Assembly: GCA_903878805.1 (NCBI GenBank)
Contig: CAIRJF010000040.1
Span: 1-46,295 of the forward strand
DNA from: an uncultured Verrucomicrobia subdivision 3 bacterium
GTDB lineage: Bacteria; Verrucomicrobiota; Verrucomicrobiia; Limisphaerales; UBA11358
Reading direction: 5' to 3'
DNA length: 46,295 bases
The notes beneath the pieces are model-generated. The model did no database searches. It saw only the letters and a list, made by a program, of their open reading frames with translations, and was not told the origin of the DNA. Shown piece after piece: positions 1-8,482 of the stretch (its first letter is position 1; every line of letters starts with the position of its first letter). A program made the position numbers and the translations under genes.

Positions 1-228
1 AACCGTTCGCCGCCGGGCGAAAATGTCCGGCAGCGCGGCGCAAAAGCGCCACGGCTTTCAGTTTGGCAAACGATTTTCACGTTGAAAAATGCCGGTGACA
101 TCAAAACAAACAACTCAAACAGCCTTTTTCAGAGGTCACATATTATTTGTTTGTCGGCCAAGCCGAAATTTGTAACCAGCCGGTTATTTGTAGCGCCTAC
201 CATGCCAGTAGGTCTTGTTGTTTAAGAC
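1..228. other. Intergenic leader, no gene called
   Basis: I see no convincing gene here. Forward frame 1 is open from the window edge to a TAA at 223-225 but has no visible start and an unprotein-like composition, so it could at most be the tail of an upstream gene. A 14-bp palindrome (GGCGC-AAAA-GCGCC) sits at 37-50 but has no T-run. A short CCTAC/GTAGG inverted repeat lies about 15-30 bases before the next start codon. Confidence 0.4.
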
Positions 229-2184
229 ATGAGCAAAAGCATTAGCCCCGTCATCGAAGCCCTGTTCGCCAGTTCCGGGCGTTCGACGCCTGTGGACTTG
301 GAATGGCGTCTGATTTTGCGCCGCGGCCGGCCGTTTTTACTGCTGCCCGCCGGCGCCAAAGCAGCGCGCATGGGCTTGAACCTCTACTCGGCGCAGCAGC
401 GGCGCGCGAAAATCTGGCGCAAACTTTTACCCGTCCTGTTTCAATCCCCCGTGGCCGGATTATTTGAGCGCGTCCGTTTTCAGGCTGATGCTTCGGCGGA
501 AATCATCCAGTTCATGGCGCAACAAACCGGCATTGCGCCGGAACGGATTTTTCCCGCCGCCATCAAGCTGAGTGAAATCGGTTCCCGTTTCCGGCTGGTG
601 CTGCTGCTGTGCGACGAAAGCGGTTGCCCCGCCCGCGTCATCAAGGCGGGCGTGAACGACGCCGGCCGTGCCGCCACCGAGCAGGAAGCGGATTTTCTCG
701 CGCAATTGCCCGCCAACAAGCTCGGTTGCATCCGGCTGACCGGTCGCTTGTCCACGCCGGCGGTCTCGGCGTTTGCCACGGATTATTTTCCCGGCACCAG
801 CCCGTTCGACGACGCCGGGCTGGAACATTTGTTTCACGATTGGCTGGATTCGCAGGCCGTCGTCCCGGTCGAATCCTTGCCCGTCTGGTGCACGCTGGAC
901 GCTGCCGTCGCCGACCCGCACCGCGCGGCGTGGCAAAAAATCAAATCCGTGCTGGCTGGAAAAAAGATTCATCCCACGCTTTATCACGGCGATTTTGCGC
1001 CGTGGAATGTCCGCGTCGTCAACGCGCGCAACTTGCAGGCCTTTGATTGGGAGCGCGGCCACCGCCAAGGCGTGCCCGGCTGGGACTGGTTTCATTTCAC
1101 GATTCAAACCGCCATGCTCGCGCGCCGGCATTCGGCCGAACGCGCCGCCGCCGAAGTGGAACAACTCATTCATTCGCCGCGCTTCAAAAAATACGCCGCC
1201 GCCGCCGGCATCAGCGGCGTCGTGGAACCGCTGATTTTATCCTATCTGCTGAATCAGCTCTGGGTCGTCCAGCCGGTCGAGGGCAGTGTCACCACGGCCA
1301 GATTATTTGAATTACTCTCCGACCACTGGCAGATGACACCCGCGCTCGCGCCCGCCACCGCGCGTCCCGCCGCGCCAACCGGACTTTTGGCCATAGCCTG
1401 CCGCCAATTGCAAACCGTGTCCGTCCACGCGCTTAATCTTTTTTGGGAGCCAAGCCTAAATTTTCAGGAACAACCATCCCTGGGCGCAAAAATCCTTTCC
1501 CGCTGGCCGGAAGTTCTGCTCGCCGTCGCGCTGCTTGCCGCCCTGGGCGCAAGTCAGTTTTTTGCGGGCGTGGCCGTGACCTTGTTGGCGCTGTATGTGG
1601 CAGTCTGTGTGCTGCTCGCGTGGAAAACCGACCGGCGCGTAGGCACGTTGGTGGCGTTGGTCGCCGCCATGGTAACCCCGCTGGCGGTGGGGATGAGAGA
1701 CGCGAACTTCGCCACGTGGAAAGTATTTTTATGGAACTCGGCGATGCGCTTCCTCATCCTCGAAACCAGCGTCCTCTTCGCGGTTCGCATCCGTGACCAA
1801 AAAAATCTTTTCCACCCCCAAATCTCCACCGCGTTGCCGTCGGCAAAAATTGCCGATAACTGGGCCGTGCTGCTGGCCGGCGCAACCTGGTTTGCCGCCG
1901 TGGCCGTGTTGGACTGGCTTACCGGCCCGCTCATGAAGTGCATGCCGCTCTATCTTTTTCCCTGCATGATGGTCACGCTCGTTTTCAATCTGCGCTGGGG
2001 CGTCGCCGCTGCCGGACTGGCCGTCTTCACCGATGTTTTTCTGCAAGCCTACGGCGACACCCGTTTTCAAGTGCCGCAGATTTTCGGCTGGAATTTACTG
2101 ATGCGCTTCCTCCTTTTTCTGGTGGTCATCGTCCTGCTCGACCGCATCCGCCGCCAAAGCATCCTTTTCTCCACCCGCAGATAA
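229..2184 (+). CDS. APH/choline-kinase-like phosphotransferase fused to a polytopic membrane domain
   Basis: The N-terminal ~380 residues resemble the aminoglycoside/choline kinase fold: the catalytic loop HGDFAPWN is at residues 253-260 and the metal-binding Asp of DWE is at 273. From about residue 425 to the C-terminus there are roughly six hydrophobic segments, followed by a short basic tail. The family phosphorylates small hydroxyl-bearing molecules; the substrate here is unknown. Its place at the edge of a glycosyltransferase/exosortase locus suggests a role in making or modifying a surface glycan or its lipid carrier, which is inference. The fusion of a soluble kinase to a large membrane module is unusual. 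It converges on nadE with one base between the stop codons. Antibiotic resistance is not implied. Confidence 0.75.
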   Translation: MSKSISPVIEALFASSGRSTPVDLEWRLILRRGRPFLLLPAGAKAARMGLNLYSAQQRRAKIWRKLLPVLFQSPVAGLFERVRFQADASAEIIQFMAQQTGIAPERIFPAAIKLSEIGSRFRLVLLLCDESGCPARVIKAGVNDAGRAATEQEADFLAQLPANKLGCIRLTGRLSTPAVSAFATDYFPGTSPFDDAGLEHLFHDWLDSQAVVPVESLPVWCTLDAAVADPHRAAWQKIKSVLAGKKIHPTLYHGDFAPWNVRVVNARNLQAFDWERGHRQGVPGWDWFHFTIQTAMLARRHSAERAAAEVEQLIHSPRFKKYAAAAGISGVVEPLILSYLLNQLWVVQPVEGSVTTARLFELLSDHWQMTPALAPATARPAAPTGLLAIACRQLQTVSVHALNLFWEPSLNFQEQPSLGAKILSRWPEVLLAVALLAALGASQFFAGVAVTLLALYVAVCVLLAWKTDRRVGTLVALVAAMVTPLAVGMRDANFATWKVFLWNSAMRFLILETSVLFAVRIRDQKNLFHPQISTALPSAKIADNWAVLLAGATWFAAVAVLDWLTGPLMKCMPLYLFPCMMVTLVFNLRWGVAAAGLAVFTDVFLQAYGDTRFQVPQIFGWNLLMRFLLFLVVIVLLDRIRRQSILFSTRR

Positions 2185-2185
2185 T

Positions 2186-3838
2186 TCAAGCCGCCGCGCG
2201 GAATTTTTGCGCCACCGGAATCCGTCGGCCCATGCCGAATGCGCGCGGCGAAACTTTCAAACCCGGCGCGGCCTGCCGCCGTTTATATTCGCTGAAATTG
2301 ATTTTGTTCAACACGTCGCTCACCACCGCCGCGTTGTAACCGCGCGCGATGATTTCCGCCTTGCCGAGATTTTTCACCACATACAAATCCAGAATTGCGT
2401 CCAAAATTTCATACGGCGGCAGCGAATCCTGATCCGTCTGCCCCGGCCGCAATTCGGCGCTCGGTGGCTTCGTGATGGAATCGGACGGAATAATTTCCCG
2501 CTCGCGATTCACCCATTTGGAAATTTTGTAAACGTCTGTCTTCAGCACGTCCGCAATCGGCGCAAGCGCACCATTCATGTCGCCGTAAAGCGTGCAATAA
2601 CCGACTGCCATTTCCGATTTGTTGCCCGTTGTCAAAACGAGCGCGCCGAATTTGTTCGAGAGCGCCATCAGCGTCAAACCGCGCAAACGCGACTGGATAT
2701 TTTCCTCCGCCTCGTTCGGCTTCGTGCCCGCAAAAACTTTTTCCAATTGTTTTTCCACCGCCAAAAACGGCGGCTCAATCGGCAAAACTTCGTAGCGAAT
2801 TCCCAAATTGCGTGCGAGTTTTTCGGCATCCGTCAAACTGCCTTCGCTCGAATAGCGCGCGGGCATCGCCACGCCGAGGACATTTTCTGCTCCGAGCGCG
2901 TCCGCCGCGATGACCGCGATGAGCGCCGAATCAATGCCGCCGCTCAAACCAAGAATGACCGACTTAAAGCCGCACTTATGAACGTAATCGCGAATCCCCA
3001 ATGACAGCGCGGCAAATAGCAGTTCCTCGCGCGGCGGAAACGGACTTTGGACTTTGGGCTTTGGACTTTGGACGGCTGCCAAATCCACGACCAAAACTTC
3101 CTCGGTAAAGCCTTTGCCCAGCGCGATGACTTCGCCGTTTGCATCGAGCGCGACGCTGTGGCCATCAAAAATCAATTCGTCATTCGCGCCGACGGCGTTG
3201 ACCTGCGCCAGCGGAATTTTTTCGTCGCGCGCCACGCGGCGCAGCATTTCCAGTCGGGTCTTTTCCTTGCCGCCGTGCCACGGCGACGCGGACAAATTCA
3301 AAATCAGTTCCGCGCCCTGCGCGACTAACTCCTTCACGGGATCGCGGCGATACAAACGCTCCGGCCAAAAATCCTCGTCGTTCCAGATGTCCTCGCAAAT
3401 CGTGATGCCGATTTTTTTGCCGTTGAAAATGAATGGCTCAATTTTTTTTGCCGGCTCAAAATAGCGGTCTTCGTCAAACACATCGTAAGTCGGCAACAAA
3501 CTTTTGGCCGTGCGCCAAATGATTTTTCCATTCTGCAAAACGGCGGCGGAATTTTTCAGCGCGCGCCCTGGACGCTCGGAATTTTTTTCCACGAAGCCGA
3601 TGCACAACGGAATTTCTCCAATGTTAACGGCGGTTTCATTCAATGCGGCGAGATTGGCTTCCACAAAATCTTCGCGCATCAGCAAGTCGCGTGGCGGATA
3701 ACCGCAGAGAAAAAGTTCCGGCGCGAGCACGAATTCCGCGCCGCGCGCCACGGCCTCCGCGTAGGCGCGCACGAGCTTTTCGCGGTTGGCCGCGAACGCG
3801 CCGATGGTCGGATTAAGCTGGAGCAGGCCGAGGCGCAT
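2186..3838 (-). CDS. nadE: Glutamine-dependent NAD+ synthetase
   Basis: Two-domain enzyme that makes NAD+ from deamido-NAD+, ATP and glutamine. The N-terminal nitrilase-type glutaminase carries the Glu41-Lys112-Cys148 triad (in APELF, RTAKS and TICED). The C-terminal synthetase has the PP-loop SGGIDSAL at residues 299-306 and the downstream TTGNKSE motif. The length, 550 aa, is normal for the glutamine-dependent form. The interdomain linker (about residues 255-270, SPKPKVQSPF) is encoded by a 7-bp tandem repeat at 3042-3073. The gene lies inside the polysaccharide locus with no evident functional link; its start is about 75 bases from the end of the upstream glycosyltransferase gene on the same strand. 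Confidence 0.95.
   Translation of the reverse strand: MRLGLLQLNPTIGAFAANREKLVRAYAEAVARGAEFVLAPELFLCGYPPRDLLMREDFVEANLAALNETAVNIGEIPLCIGFVEKNSERPGRALKNSAAVLQNGKIIWRTAKSLLPTYDVFDEDRYFEPAKKIEPFIFNGKKIGITICEDIWNDEDFWPERLYRRDPVKELVAQGAELILNLSASPWHGGKEKTRLEMLRRVARDEKIPLAQVNAVGANDELIFDGHSVALDANGEVIALGKGFTEEVLVVDLAAVQSPKPKVQSPFPPREELLFAALSLGIRDYVHKCGFKSVILGLSGGIDSALIAVIAADALGAENVLGVAMPARYSSEGSLTDAEKLARNLGIRYEVLPIEPPFLAVEKQLEKVFAGTKPNEAEENIQSRLRGLTLMALSNKFGALVLTTGNKSEMAVGYCTLYGDMNGALAPIADVLKTDVYKISKWVNREREIIPSDSITKPPSAELRPGQTDQDSLPPYEILDAILDLYVVKNLGKAEIIARGYNAAVVSDVLNKINFSEYKRRQAAPGLKVSPRAFGMGRRIPVAQKFRAAA
3042..3073. repeat. GGACTTT heptanucleotide tandem repeat inside nadE
   Basis: About 4.5 copies of the 7-bp unit GGACTTT, with one GGGCTTT variant, lie in the coding region of nadE and encode the Ser/Pro/Lys-rich linker between glutaminase and synthetase domains. 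The same 7-bp period occurs in several intergenic repeats of this window. Confidence 0.85.
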
Positions 3839-3840
3839 TT

Positions 3841-3917
3841 AGGATTGATGATTTTCGATTGAGGATTTCAGAATCACGCGCTAATCGTAAATCGTAAATC
3901 GCCAATCGTAAATCTAT
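3841..3917. repeat. 77-bp heptad-periodic hairpin element (left of the GT4 gene)
   Basis: Eleven consecutive 7-bp units: four of GATT type, then CAGAATC and ACGCGCT, then five of AATC type (AATCGTA three times). The arms are roughly complementary around a CGCG-rich centre, so the element can fold. It fills the gap between nadE and the glycosyltransferase gene and supplies the latter's TAG stop (3914-3916). A matching 77-bp element lies at the other end of that gene. Confidence 0.8.
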
Positions 3918-5113
3918 TCCACGCTGTGCAGCGCCTCGGCGAGGCTGGCGAGGTGACGCTCGATGGTGAAATTGTTGATGAAATGTGCGCGCGCCAATTC
4001 GCCGCTTTTCAGCGCGAGCACGGTCAGCATCGCGGCGGCGATTGCCTCTGCGTCCCGGCTGCCGACGAGTCCGGGATAATCCGCCGGCAGCATTTCGGGC
4101 AGCGACCGCCAGCGGGTCGTGACGATAGGCAGGCCGAACGCCATCGCCTCGATGAGGTTGACCGGCTGGTTTTCGCCGAGGTAGCGCGTTGGAAAAAGAA
4201 AGAGGTCGGCCTCGCGCAGCAAGGCATTTTTGCGTTCGCTGGCGACGAAGCCGACGGGCTGGATGACGGCCGCAACCTCGGGATTTTTCCACCGCGCGTC
4301 AAATTCCGCCTGCTCTTCGTCGGTCACAAAGTTGCCGGCGACGGTGAGCTTTAATTGCAAAGGCACCTTGCGCGCGGCCAGAATGCGGTTGGCGGCGAGC
4401 ACGCCATCCATCGCGCTGAACAGACCTTTTTCCCGCGTGCAGTGCGCGAGGAAAAGAACGTTGACCGTGACGGGTTCGCCCGCAAACTGGCCGTTAAAAA
4501 TTTCCTGACGCTGGGCAAAACGTTCGTGGCGGTGCGGGCGCAGCGCGGTTTCGAAATCCGGGCAGAGATCGGGAATGCCATTGTGGACGATGCGGACGCG
4601 GCGGGAGAGGAGTTTTTCCGCGTCGGCAAAATTGTAATGCGAGAGCACGAGGCTCAAGTCCACCGGTCGGAATAGCCGGTAGGTGGCCGCGCGATACGTG
4701 ATGACGGCCTCGGTTTCCAGCCATTTGGCGAGGCCAGCGGCGTGCCAGTGCAGAATCACGTTCTTGAAAAAAGGGCGGCAGAGAAACATCACTAGCCAGT
4801 CGCGGTAAAGCGCAACTTTTTTGCCCGGCGCAGGAACATAATAAAAATTTTCCACGTCATAACGGAACCGCAGCCAAATCGCCTGCAGGCAGAACCAGAA
4901 AATGAGTAAAAGTTTTCCGCCCTGAAATTCGCCAATGTCCGACAGGCCGCGCGAGAAGCGGGCGTTGACGTGGTAACACTCGATGCCATGGGGATTCGTC
5001 ACGCCGGCTTTTTTTTTGCGCACGTCGCCGCCGAAGCCCGCGAGCATGAGCTGCACCATGTAGCTCTGGCCGTGGTGCGGCGGCGGCGTGTGGGCGAAGA
5101 TGAGCAATTTCAT
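3914..5113 (-). CDS. GT-B glycosyltransferase, family 4-like
   Basis: A 399-residue retaining glycosyltransferase of GT4 type. The C-terminal donor-binding half has the E-x7-E motif (Glu314 and Glu322, in ENQPVNLIEAM) followed by FGLPIV. The N-terminus has the usual first strand plus HHGQSYM acceptor-side loop. It probably adds a sugar from a nucleotide-sugar donor to a lipid-linked surface glycan at the cytoplasmic face of the membrane. It is read opposite to the following wecG-type gene and is bounded almost exactly by two 77-bp heptad elements, which supply its stop codon and lie five bases before its start. This makes it look like a separately inserted unit. Donor and acceptor cannot be told from sequence. 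Confidence 0.88.
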   Translation of the reverse strand: MKLLIFAHTPPPHHGQSYMVQLMLAGFGGDVRKKKAGVTNPHGIECYHVNARFSRGLSDIGEFQGGKLLLIFWFCLQAIWLRFRYDVENFYYVPAPGKKVALYRDWLVMFLCRPFFKNVILHWHAAGLAKWLETEAVITYRAATYRLFRPVDLSLVLSHYNFADAEKLLSRRVRIVHNGIPDLCPDFETALRPHRHERFAQRQEIFNGQFAGEPVTVNVLFLAHCTREKGLFSAMDGVLAANRILAARKVPLQLKLTVAGNFVTDEEQAEFDARWKNPEVAAVIQPVGFVASERKNALLREADLFLFPTRYLGENQPVNLIEAMAFGLPIVTTRWRSLPEMLPADYPGLVGSRDAEAIAAAMLTVLALKSGELARAHFINNFTIERHLASLAEALHSVE

Positions 5114-5117
5114 TTCG

Positions 5118-5194
5118 GAATGACGAATTTCAAATTACGATTTACGCGCCGCATGAATTCTGAAATCGTAAATCGTAAATCCTGAATCGTAAAT
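5118..5194. repeat. 77-bp heptad-periodic hairpin element (right of the GT4 gene)
   Basis: Eleven 7-bp units in phase: GAATGAC, GAATTTC, AAATTAC, GATTTAC, then GCGCCGC, then ATGAATT, CTGAAAT, CGTAAAT twice, CCTGAAT, CGTAAAT. It has the same length and the same GC-rich centre as the element at 3841-3917. Positions 5164-5195 match 3883-3914 at 28 of 32 bases. It overlaps the ATG of the next gene. Confidence 0.8.
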
Positions 5195-5963
5195 GCCCAA
5201 TCGCGTCAACGTTCTCGGTGTCGGCATCAGCGTGCTCAACTTGCGGAGCGCGCTGGCCGCCATCGCCGCCGCCGTGCGTGAACTGCGCAAGAGCTACATC
5301 TGCGTCACCGGCGTGCACGGCGTGATGGAAGCGCAGGATGATGATGGTTTCAAAAAAATTCTCAACGCCGCGTTTCTCTGCACGCCCGACGGCATGCCGA
5401 TGGTCTGGGCGGGAAAATTAAACGGACAGCGCGAAATGAGCCGGGTTTACGGGCCGGATTTGATGATGGACGTCTGCGCGTGGAGCGAGACGAGCGGGGC
5501 GAAACATTTTTTCTACGGCGGCGCGGACGGCGTGGCGGAGCTGCTGGCGCAAAAATTAAAAACCAAATTTCCTAAACTGGAGATCGTCGGCACGTTCATG
5601 CCGCCGTTCCGCGCGCTCAACGCAGACGAAGAAAATAAATTGCGGGAACAAGTCGCAGCCGTGCAGCCGGACATTTTCTGGGTGGGCTTGAGCACGCCCA
5701 AACAGGAAAAATTCATGGCGGAATTTCTGCCGAAGCTGGACGTGACGCTGATGATTGGCGTGGGCGCGGCGTTTGATTTTCACAGCGGCCGCGTCAAACA
5801 GGCGCCGCGCTGGATGCAGCGCAGCGGGCTGGAATGGTTTTACCGTCTGTGCTGCGAGCCGCGCCGGCTGGCGAAACGCTATTTCCGCAACAACCCGCTG
5901 TTCGTCCTGAAATTTTTCGGCCAGTTGACCGGGCTGAAGAAATTTCCCGCGCCGGAACCCTGA
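5193..5963 (+). CDS. WecG/TagA/CpsF family glycosyltransferase (GT26)
   Basis: This family transfers N-acetylmannosamine-type sugars to a lipid-linked sugar. The hallmarks are visible: the TPDGMPMVW region (PDGMP at 65-69), YGPDLM, a FYGG motif, GLSTPKQE, and the C-terminal GLEWFYRL with arginine-rich tail. The length (256 aa) is typical. It is probably a membrane-associated cytoplasmic step in assembling the surface polysaccharide whose first sugar is loaded by the polyprenyl-phosphate transferase at 8483-9886. The start ATG lies inside the upstream repeat element, so the promoter and ribosome-binding region would be repeat-derived; no good Shine-Dalgarno is seen. Confidence 0.92.
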   Translation: MPNRVNVLGVGISVLNLRSALAAIAAAVRELRKSYICVTGVHGVMEAQDDDGFKKILNAAFLCTPDGMPMVWAGKLNGQREMSRVYGPDLMMDVCAWSETSGAKHFFYGGADGVAELLAQKLKTKFPKLEIVGTFMPPFRALNADEENKLREQVAAVQPDIFWVGLSTPKQEKFMAEFLPKLDVTLMIGVGAAFDFHSGRVKQAPRWMQRSGLEWFYRLCCEPRRLAKRYFRNNPLFVLKFFGQLTGLKKFPAPEP

Positions 5964-5981
5964 TTTTTTCTGCACGCAGTT

Positions 5982-6632
5982 TTATTTTGGCGGCGCGCGG
6001 CGGACGGCGATCAGGCTCTTGGTGAAGCCGAGCCATTTTTCCCGGTGGATTTCGCAGTCGGGAAAAAGTTTTTGCATTTCGCGATAATCCAACAGCCGCA
6101 ATTCGGCGGCGAGCTGTTTGAGATCCACGTTGTCGCCGGCACGGAACAGCGCGCGAATGGAGCAGTAGCGGATAATTTTTTGCGCGAGGCACCACGGCAG
6201 GTAGTGCACGAAGACGGTGAGGAAATGGGATTCGATGAAGAACCAGCGGTTCGGCGTCTGCACAAAAATTTCCCGTCCGACGCGCCGGATTTCGGCGGCG
6301 AAGCGCTTCTGGTCGGCAAACGTGCGGAGATGTTCGATGACGCTGTTGCTGTAGGCGATGTCAAAGCTGCCGTTAGCGTGCGCGAGCTGGCGCGCGTCGC
6401 CGACTTCGAGCGTGAAGCGCGCGGGCAGACTCGCTGTCGGCACATGGTAGAGGTTAAGCAGCGTTACGCGCGAGGCGATGGGCACGACGCCTTCCCAATC
6501 GGTGTGAAAACCGCCGACGTCGAGGATGCGGGTGTTTTCATCTGGCTGGAAAAGTTGAATGAACCAAGCAATCCGCCGCTGGCGAAAGCCGGGCTGGATG
6601 ATCTGGTATAGCTGGTAAATGCCAAAGGCCAT
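5982..6632 (-). CDS. Class I SAM-dependent methyltransferase (methyltransferase type 11-like)
   Basis: A 216-residue Rossmann-fold methyltransferase. The SAM-binding motif I is ILDVGGFHTDW (about residues 36-46), the acidic motif II ends in LEVGD, and the post-motif YSNSVIEHL is typical of type 11/UbiE-like enzymes. The C-terminal half contains hydrophobic stretches (FLTVFVHYLPWCLAQ) that may contact membrane. Its position between glycosyltransferase and exosortase genes suggests methylation of a sugar or lipid-linked glycan; the substrate is not identifiable. It is antisense to its neighbours, with its 3' end 18 bases from the end of the preceding gene. Confidence 0.85.
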   Translation of the reverse strand: MAFGIYQLYQIIQPGFRQRRIAWFIQLFQPDENTRILDVGGFHTDWEGVVPIASRVTLLNLYHVPTASLPARFTLEVGDARQLAHANGSFDIAYSNSVIEHLRTFADQKRFAAEIRRVGREIFVQTPNRWFFIESHFLTVFVHYLPWCLAQKIIRYCSIRALFRAGDNVDLKQLAAELRLLDYREMQKLFPDCEIHREKWLGFTKSLIAVRRAPPK

Positions 6633-6707
6633 TCGCCGGATGTTATTGGCCGGAGCAACGGTTCGTCAACTTATGCTCGCTGATGTCGAATTTTAGCGCA
6701 AATTTGT

Positions 6708-6736
6708 TTGAGCAATTTGCGGCAATCCGTTATAAG
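6708..6736 (+). promoter_or_regulatory. Sigma70-like promoter before the exosortase gene
   Basis: TTGAGC (6708-6713) and TATAAG (6731-6736) are separated by 17 bases. Transcription would start about 12 bases before the ATG at 6755, which favours that start over the in-frame ATG at 6683. Confidence 0.4.
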
Positions 6737-6754
6737 AAGAGTTCGCGCATCCTC

Positions 6755-7705
6755 ATGAACGAAAATTTGAAAGAACCAGCACCGCCAGATTTCTGGGCGG
6801 ACTTGGTGGATTGCTGGCGGCGTTTGCCGAACAAAATATTTTTCTTCGGACTGCTGGCGGCGTGGCTGGCGCTGTTTCAATTTCTCGGCAATTCCATTCT
6901 CGGCTACGTCCACACGCCGTCGCTGTTCGCGTGGCTGCGCGAGGCCTACAACAGCCCGAACCCGGCGGCGGACGATGGTCACGGCAATCTGATTCCGTTT
7001 ATCGTGCTGGGACTTTTTTGGTGGAAACGAAAAACACTATTGGAACTGCCGCTGAAAATCTGGTGGCCGGGAATCATTTTTGTCATCGCCGCCGCCGCGC
7101 TGCACGTTCTGGGCTACGTTGTGCAGCAGCCGCGCTTGTCGGTGGTGGCGATGTTCACCGGCATTTTTGGTTTGATGGGATTGGCGTGGGGACGCGCGTG
7201 GCTGCGGGAAAGTTTTTTTCCATTCTGGCTGTTTATTTTTTCCGTGCCGCTGGCGGCGCTGCTCGTGTCGTTTACTTTTCCGCTGCGGTTGCTGGTGACT
7301 TGGCTGGTCACGCTGATTGCCAACCTGCTGACGGTGGACGTGGTGCGGCAGGGGACGCTGCTGTTCGGATCGGGTGGCCGCTACCAATATGAAGTGGCAG
7401 CGGCGTGCAGCGGGATGCGCAGCTTGGTAGCAATTTTTTTGCTGGCGACGGTTTATGGTTTCATCACGTTTCGTTCGCCGGGCAAACGGCTGTTGCTGAT
7501 GTCGCTGGCGCTGCCGTTGTCGGTGCTGGGAAATTTAATCCGGATGCTGTGCATCATTTTCGCGGCGGAAATCGGCGGACAGTCGGTGGGCGATTACGTT
7601 CATGAAAGCAGCATCTTCAGCATGATTCCGTATATCCCGGCCATCGCGGGCCTGCTGTTGGCGGGTCGCTGGCTGGCGGACAAACCGCAACCGGAAAAGA
7701 AATGA
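6755..7705 (+). CDS. xrt: Exosortase/archaeosortase family protein
   Basis: Polytopic inner-membrane transpeptidase-like protein, 316 aa from the chosen start, with about eight hydrophobic segments. The family's catalytic residues are present: Cys218 in AAACSGMRSL, Arg263 in GNLIRML and His283 in GDYVHES. Exosortases cleave C-terminal PEP-CTERM-like sorting signals and hand the protein to the surface, usually in company with exopolysaccharide genes, as here. The start at 6755 places the protein after a promoter-like sequence; an in-frame ATG at 6683 would add 24 residues that look untypical. The EpsI-type partner follows with one base between stop and start. No PEP-CTERM substrate is seen in this window. 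Confidence 0.92.
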   Translation: MNENLKEPAPPDFWADLVDCWRRLPNKIFFFGLLAAWLALFQFLGNSILGYVHTPSLFAWLREAYNSPNPAADDGHGNLIPFIVLGLFWWKRKTLLELPLKIWWPGIIFVIAAAALHVLGYVVQQPRLSVVAMFTGIFGLMGLAWGRAWLRESFFPFWLFIFSVPLAALLVSFTFPLRLLVTWLVTLIANLLTVDVVRQGTLLFGSGGRYQYEVAAACSGMRSLVAIFLLATVYGFITFRSPGKRLLLMSLALPLSVLGNLIRMLCIIFAAEIGGQSVGDYVHESSIFSMIPYIPAIAGLLLAGRWLADKPQPEKK

Positions 7706-7706
7706 A

Positions 7707-8429
7707 ATGACCGCCGCGCGCCAAAAGATTTTGCTGTTCGTCACCACGTTGCTGCTGATTGCTGGAACGGCGGGCGCGTTGACGTGGCTGAAGGCGCATC
7801 AACGGCTCGGTGCGCCGGGCATCAAGGCCACACCGATTGCGGGCGGCGTGAAGATGCAGATTGATTTGCCGGAGAACGTGCTGGATTTCACCTCCTCAAA
7901 CATGCCCGAGGCGAAGGTCGTTGTGGATTATCTGCCGAAGGACACGAGCTACGCCTCGCGGCATTACATGGCGACGAACGGCGCGTGGGCGATGGCGAAT
8001 GTGATTTTAATGGGCGCGGACCGCACCAGCATTCACCGCCCGGATTATTGTTTGCCCGGCCAAGGCTGGCAGATTCGCGACAAGGCCGAGGTGAAACTCG
8101 CCATCGCCGGCGCGCAGCCGTATGAACTGGCGGTGAAGAAATGGACGGTCAGCAACACTTACCACGCACCCGACGGCACCCTGCAAAATGTCAGCGGCCT
8201 CTACGTCTTCTGGTTTGTCACCAAAGACCAGACCACGGGCGATTTTCCAACGATGCTCAAGTCCATGCTCATTCACCAGCTCACCCGCGGCGTGCTGCAG
8301 CGCTGGGCTTATGTTTCTTATTTCACCGTCTGCCTGCCCGGCCAGGAAGACGCCACGTTCGCGCGGATAAAAGAACTCATCGCCGCGTCCGTGCCAGAAT
8401 TTCAACTGCCGCCAACCGCTCCAAAATGA
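7707..8429 (+). CDS. epsI: Exosortase-associated EpsI family protein (DUF3485-like)
   Basis: A 240-residue protein with an N-terminal membrane anchor (about residues 8-26) and an extracytoplasmic domain. In many genomes this domain is fused to the C-terminus of the exosortase; here it is a separate gene directly downstream of it. The conserved segment HRPDYCLPGQGWQI (around residue 115) and the later VFWFVTKDQTTG and WAYVSYF segments are family marks. The function is not established biochemically; it is thought to assist exosortase-linked exopolysaccharide export. The two genes are certainly cotranscribed. Confidence 0.88.
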   Translation: MTAARQKILLFVTTLLLIAGTAGALTWLKAHQRLGAPGIKATPIAGGVKMQIDLPENVLDFTSSNMPEAKVVVDYLPKDTSYASRHYMATNGAWAMANVILMGADRTSIHRPDYCLPGQGWQIRDKAEVKLAIAGAQPYELAVKKWTVSNTYHAPDGTLQNVSGLYVFWFVTKDQTTGDFPTMLKSMLIHQLTRGVLQRWAYVSYFTVCLPGQEDATFARIKELIAASVPEFQLPPTAPK

Positions 8430-8482
8430 ATTGAATTCATTTCCCCGCCGGTTATGTTGACGCAACTTTAAAGACGTATCAG

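Noticed and set aside
1-225. Tail of an upstream gene in forward frame 1
   Set aside because: Open to a stop at 223-225 but composition is not protein-like and no family feature is seen; cannot be decided from the window edge.
229-2184. Aminoglycoside resistance gene
   Set aside because: Only the general kinase fold and catalytic loop match; the membrane fusion and polysaccharide context argue against an antibiotic substrate.
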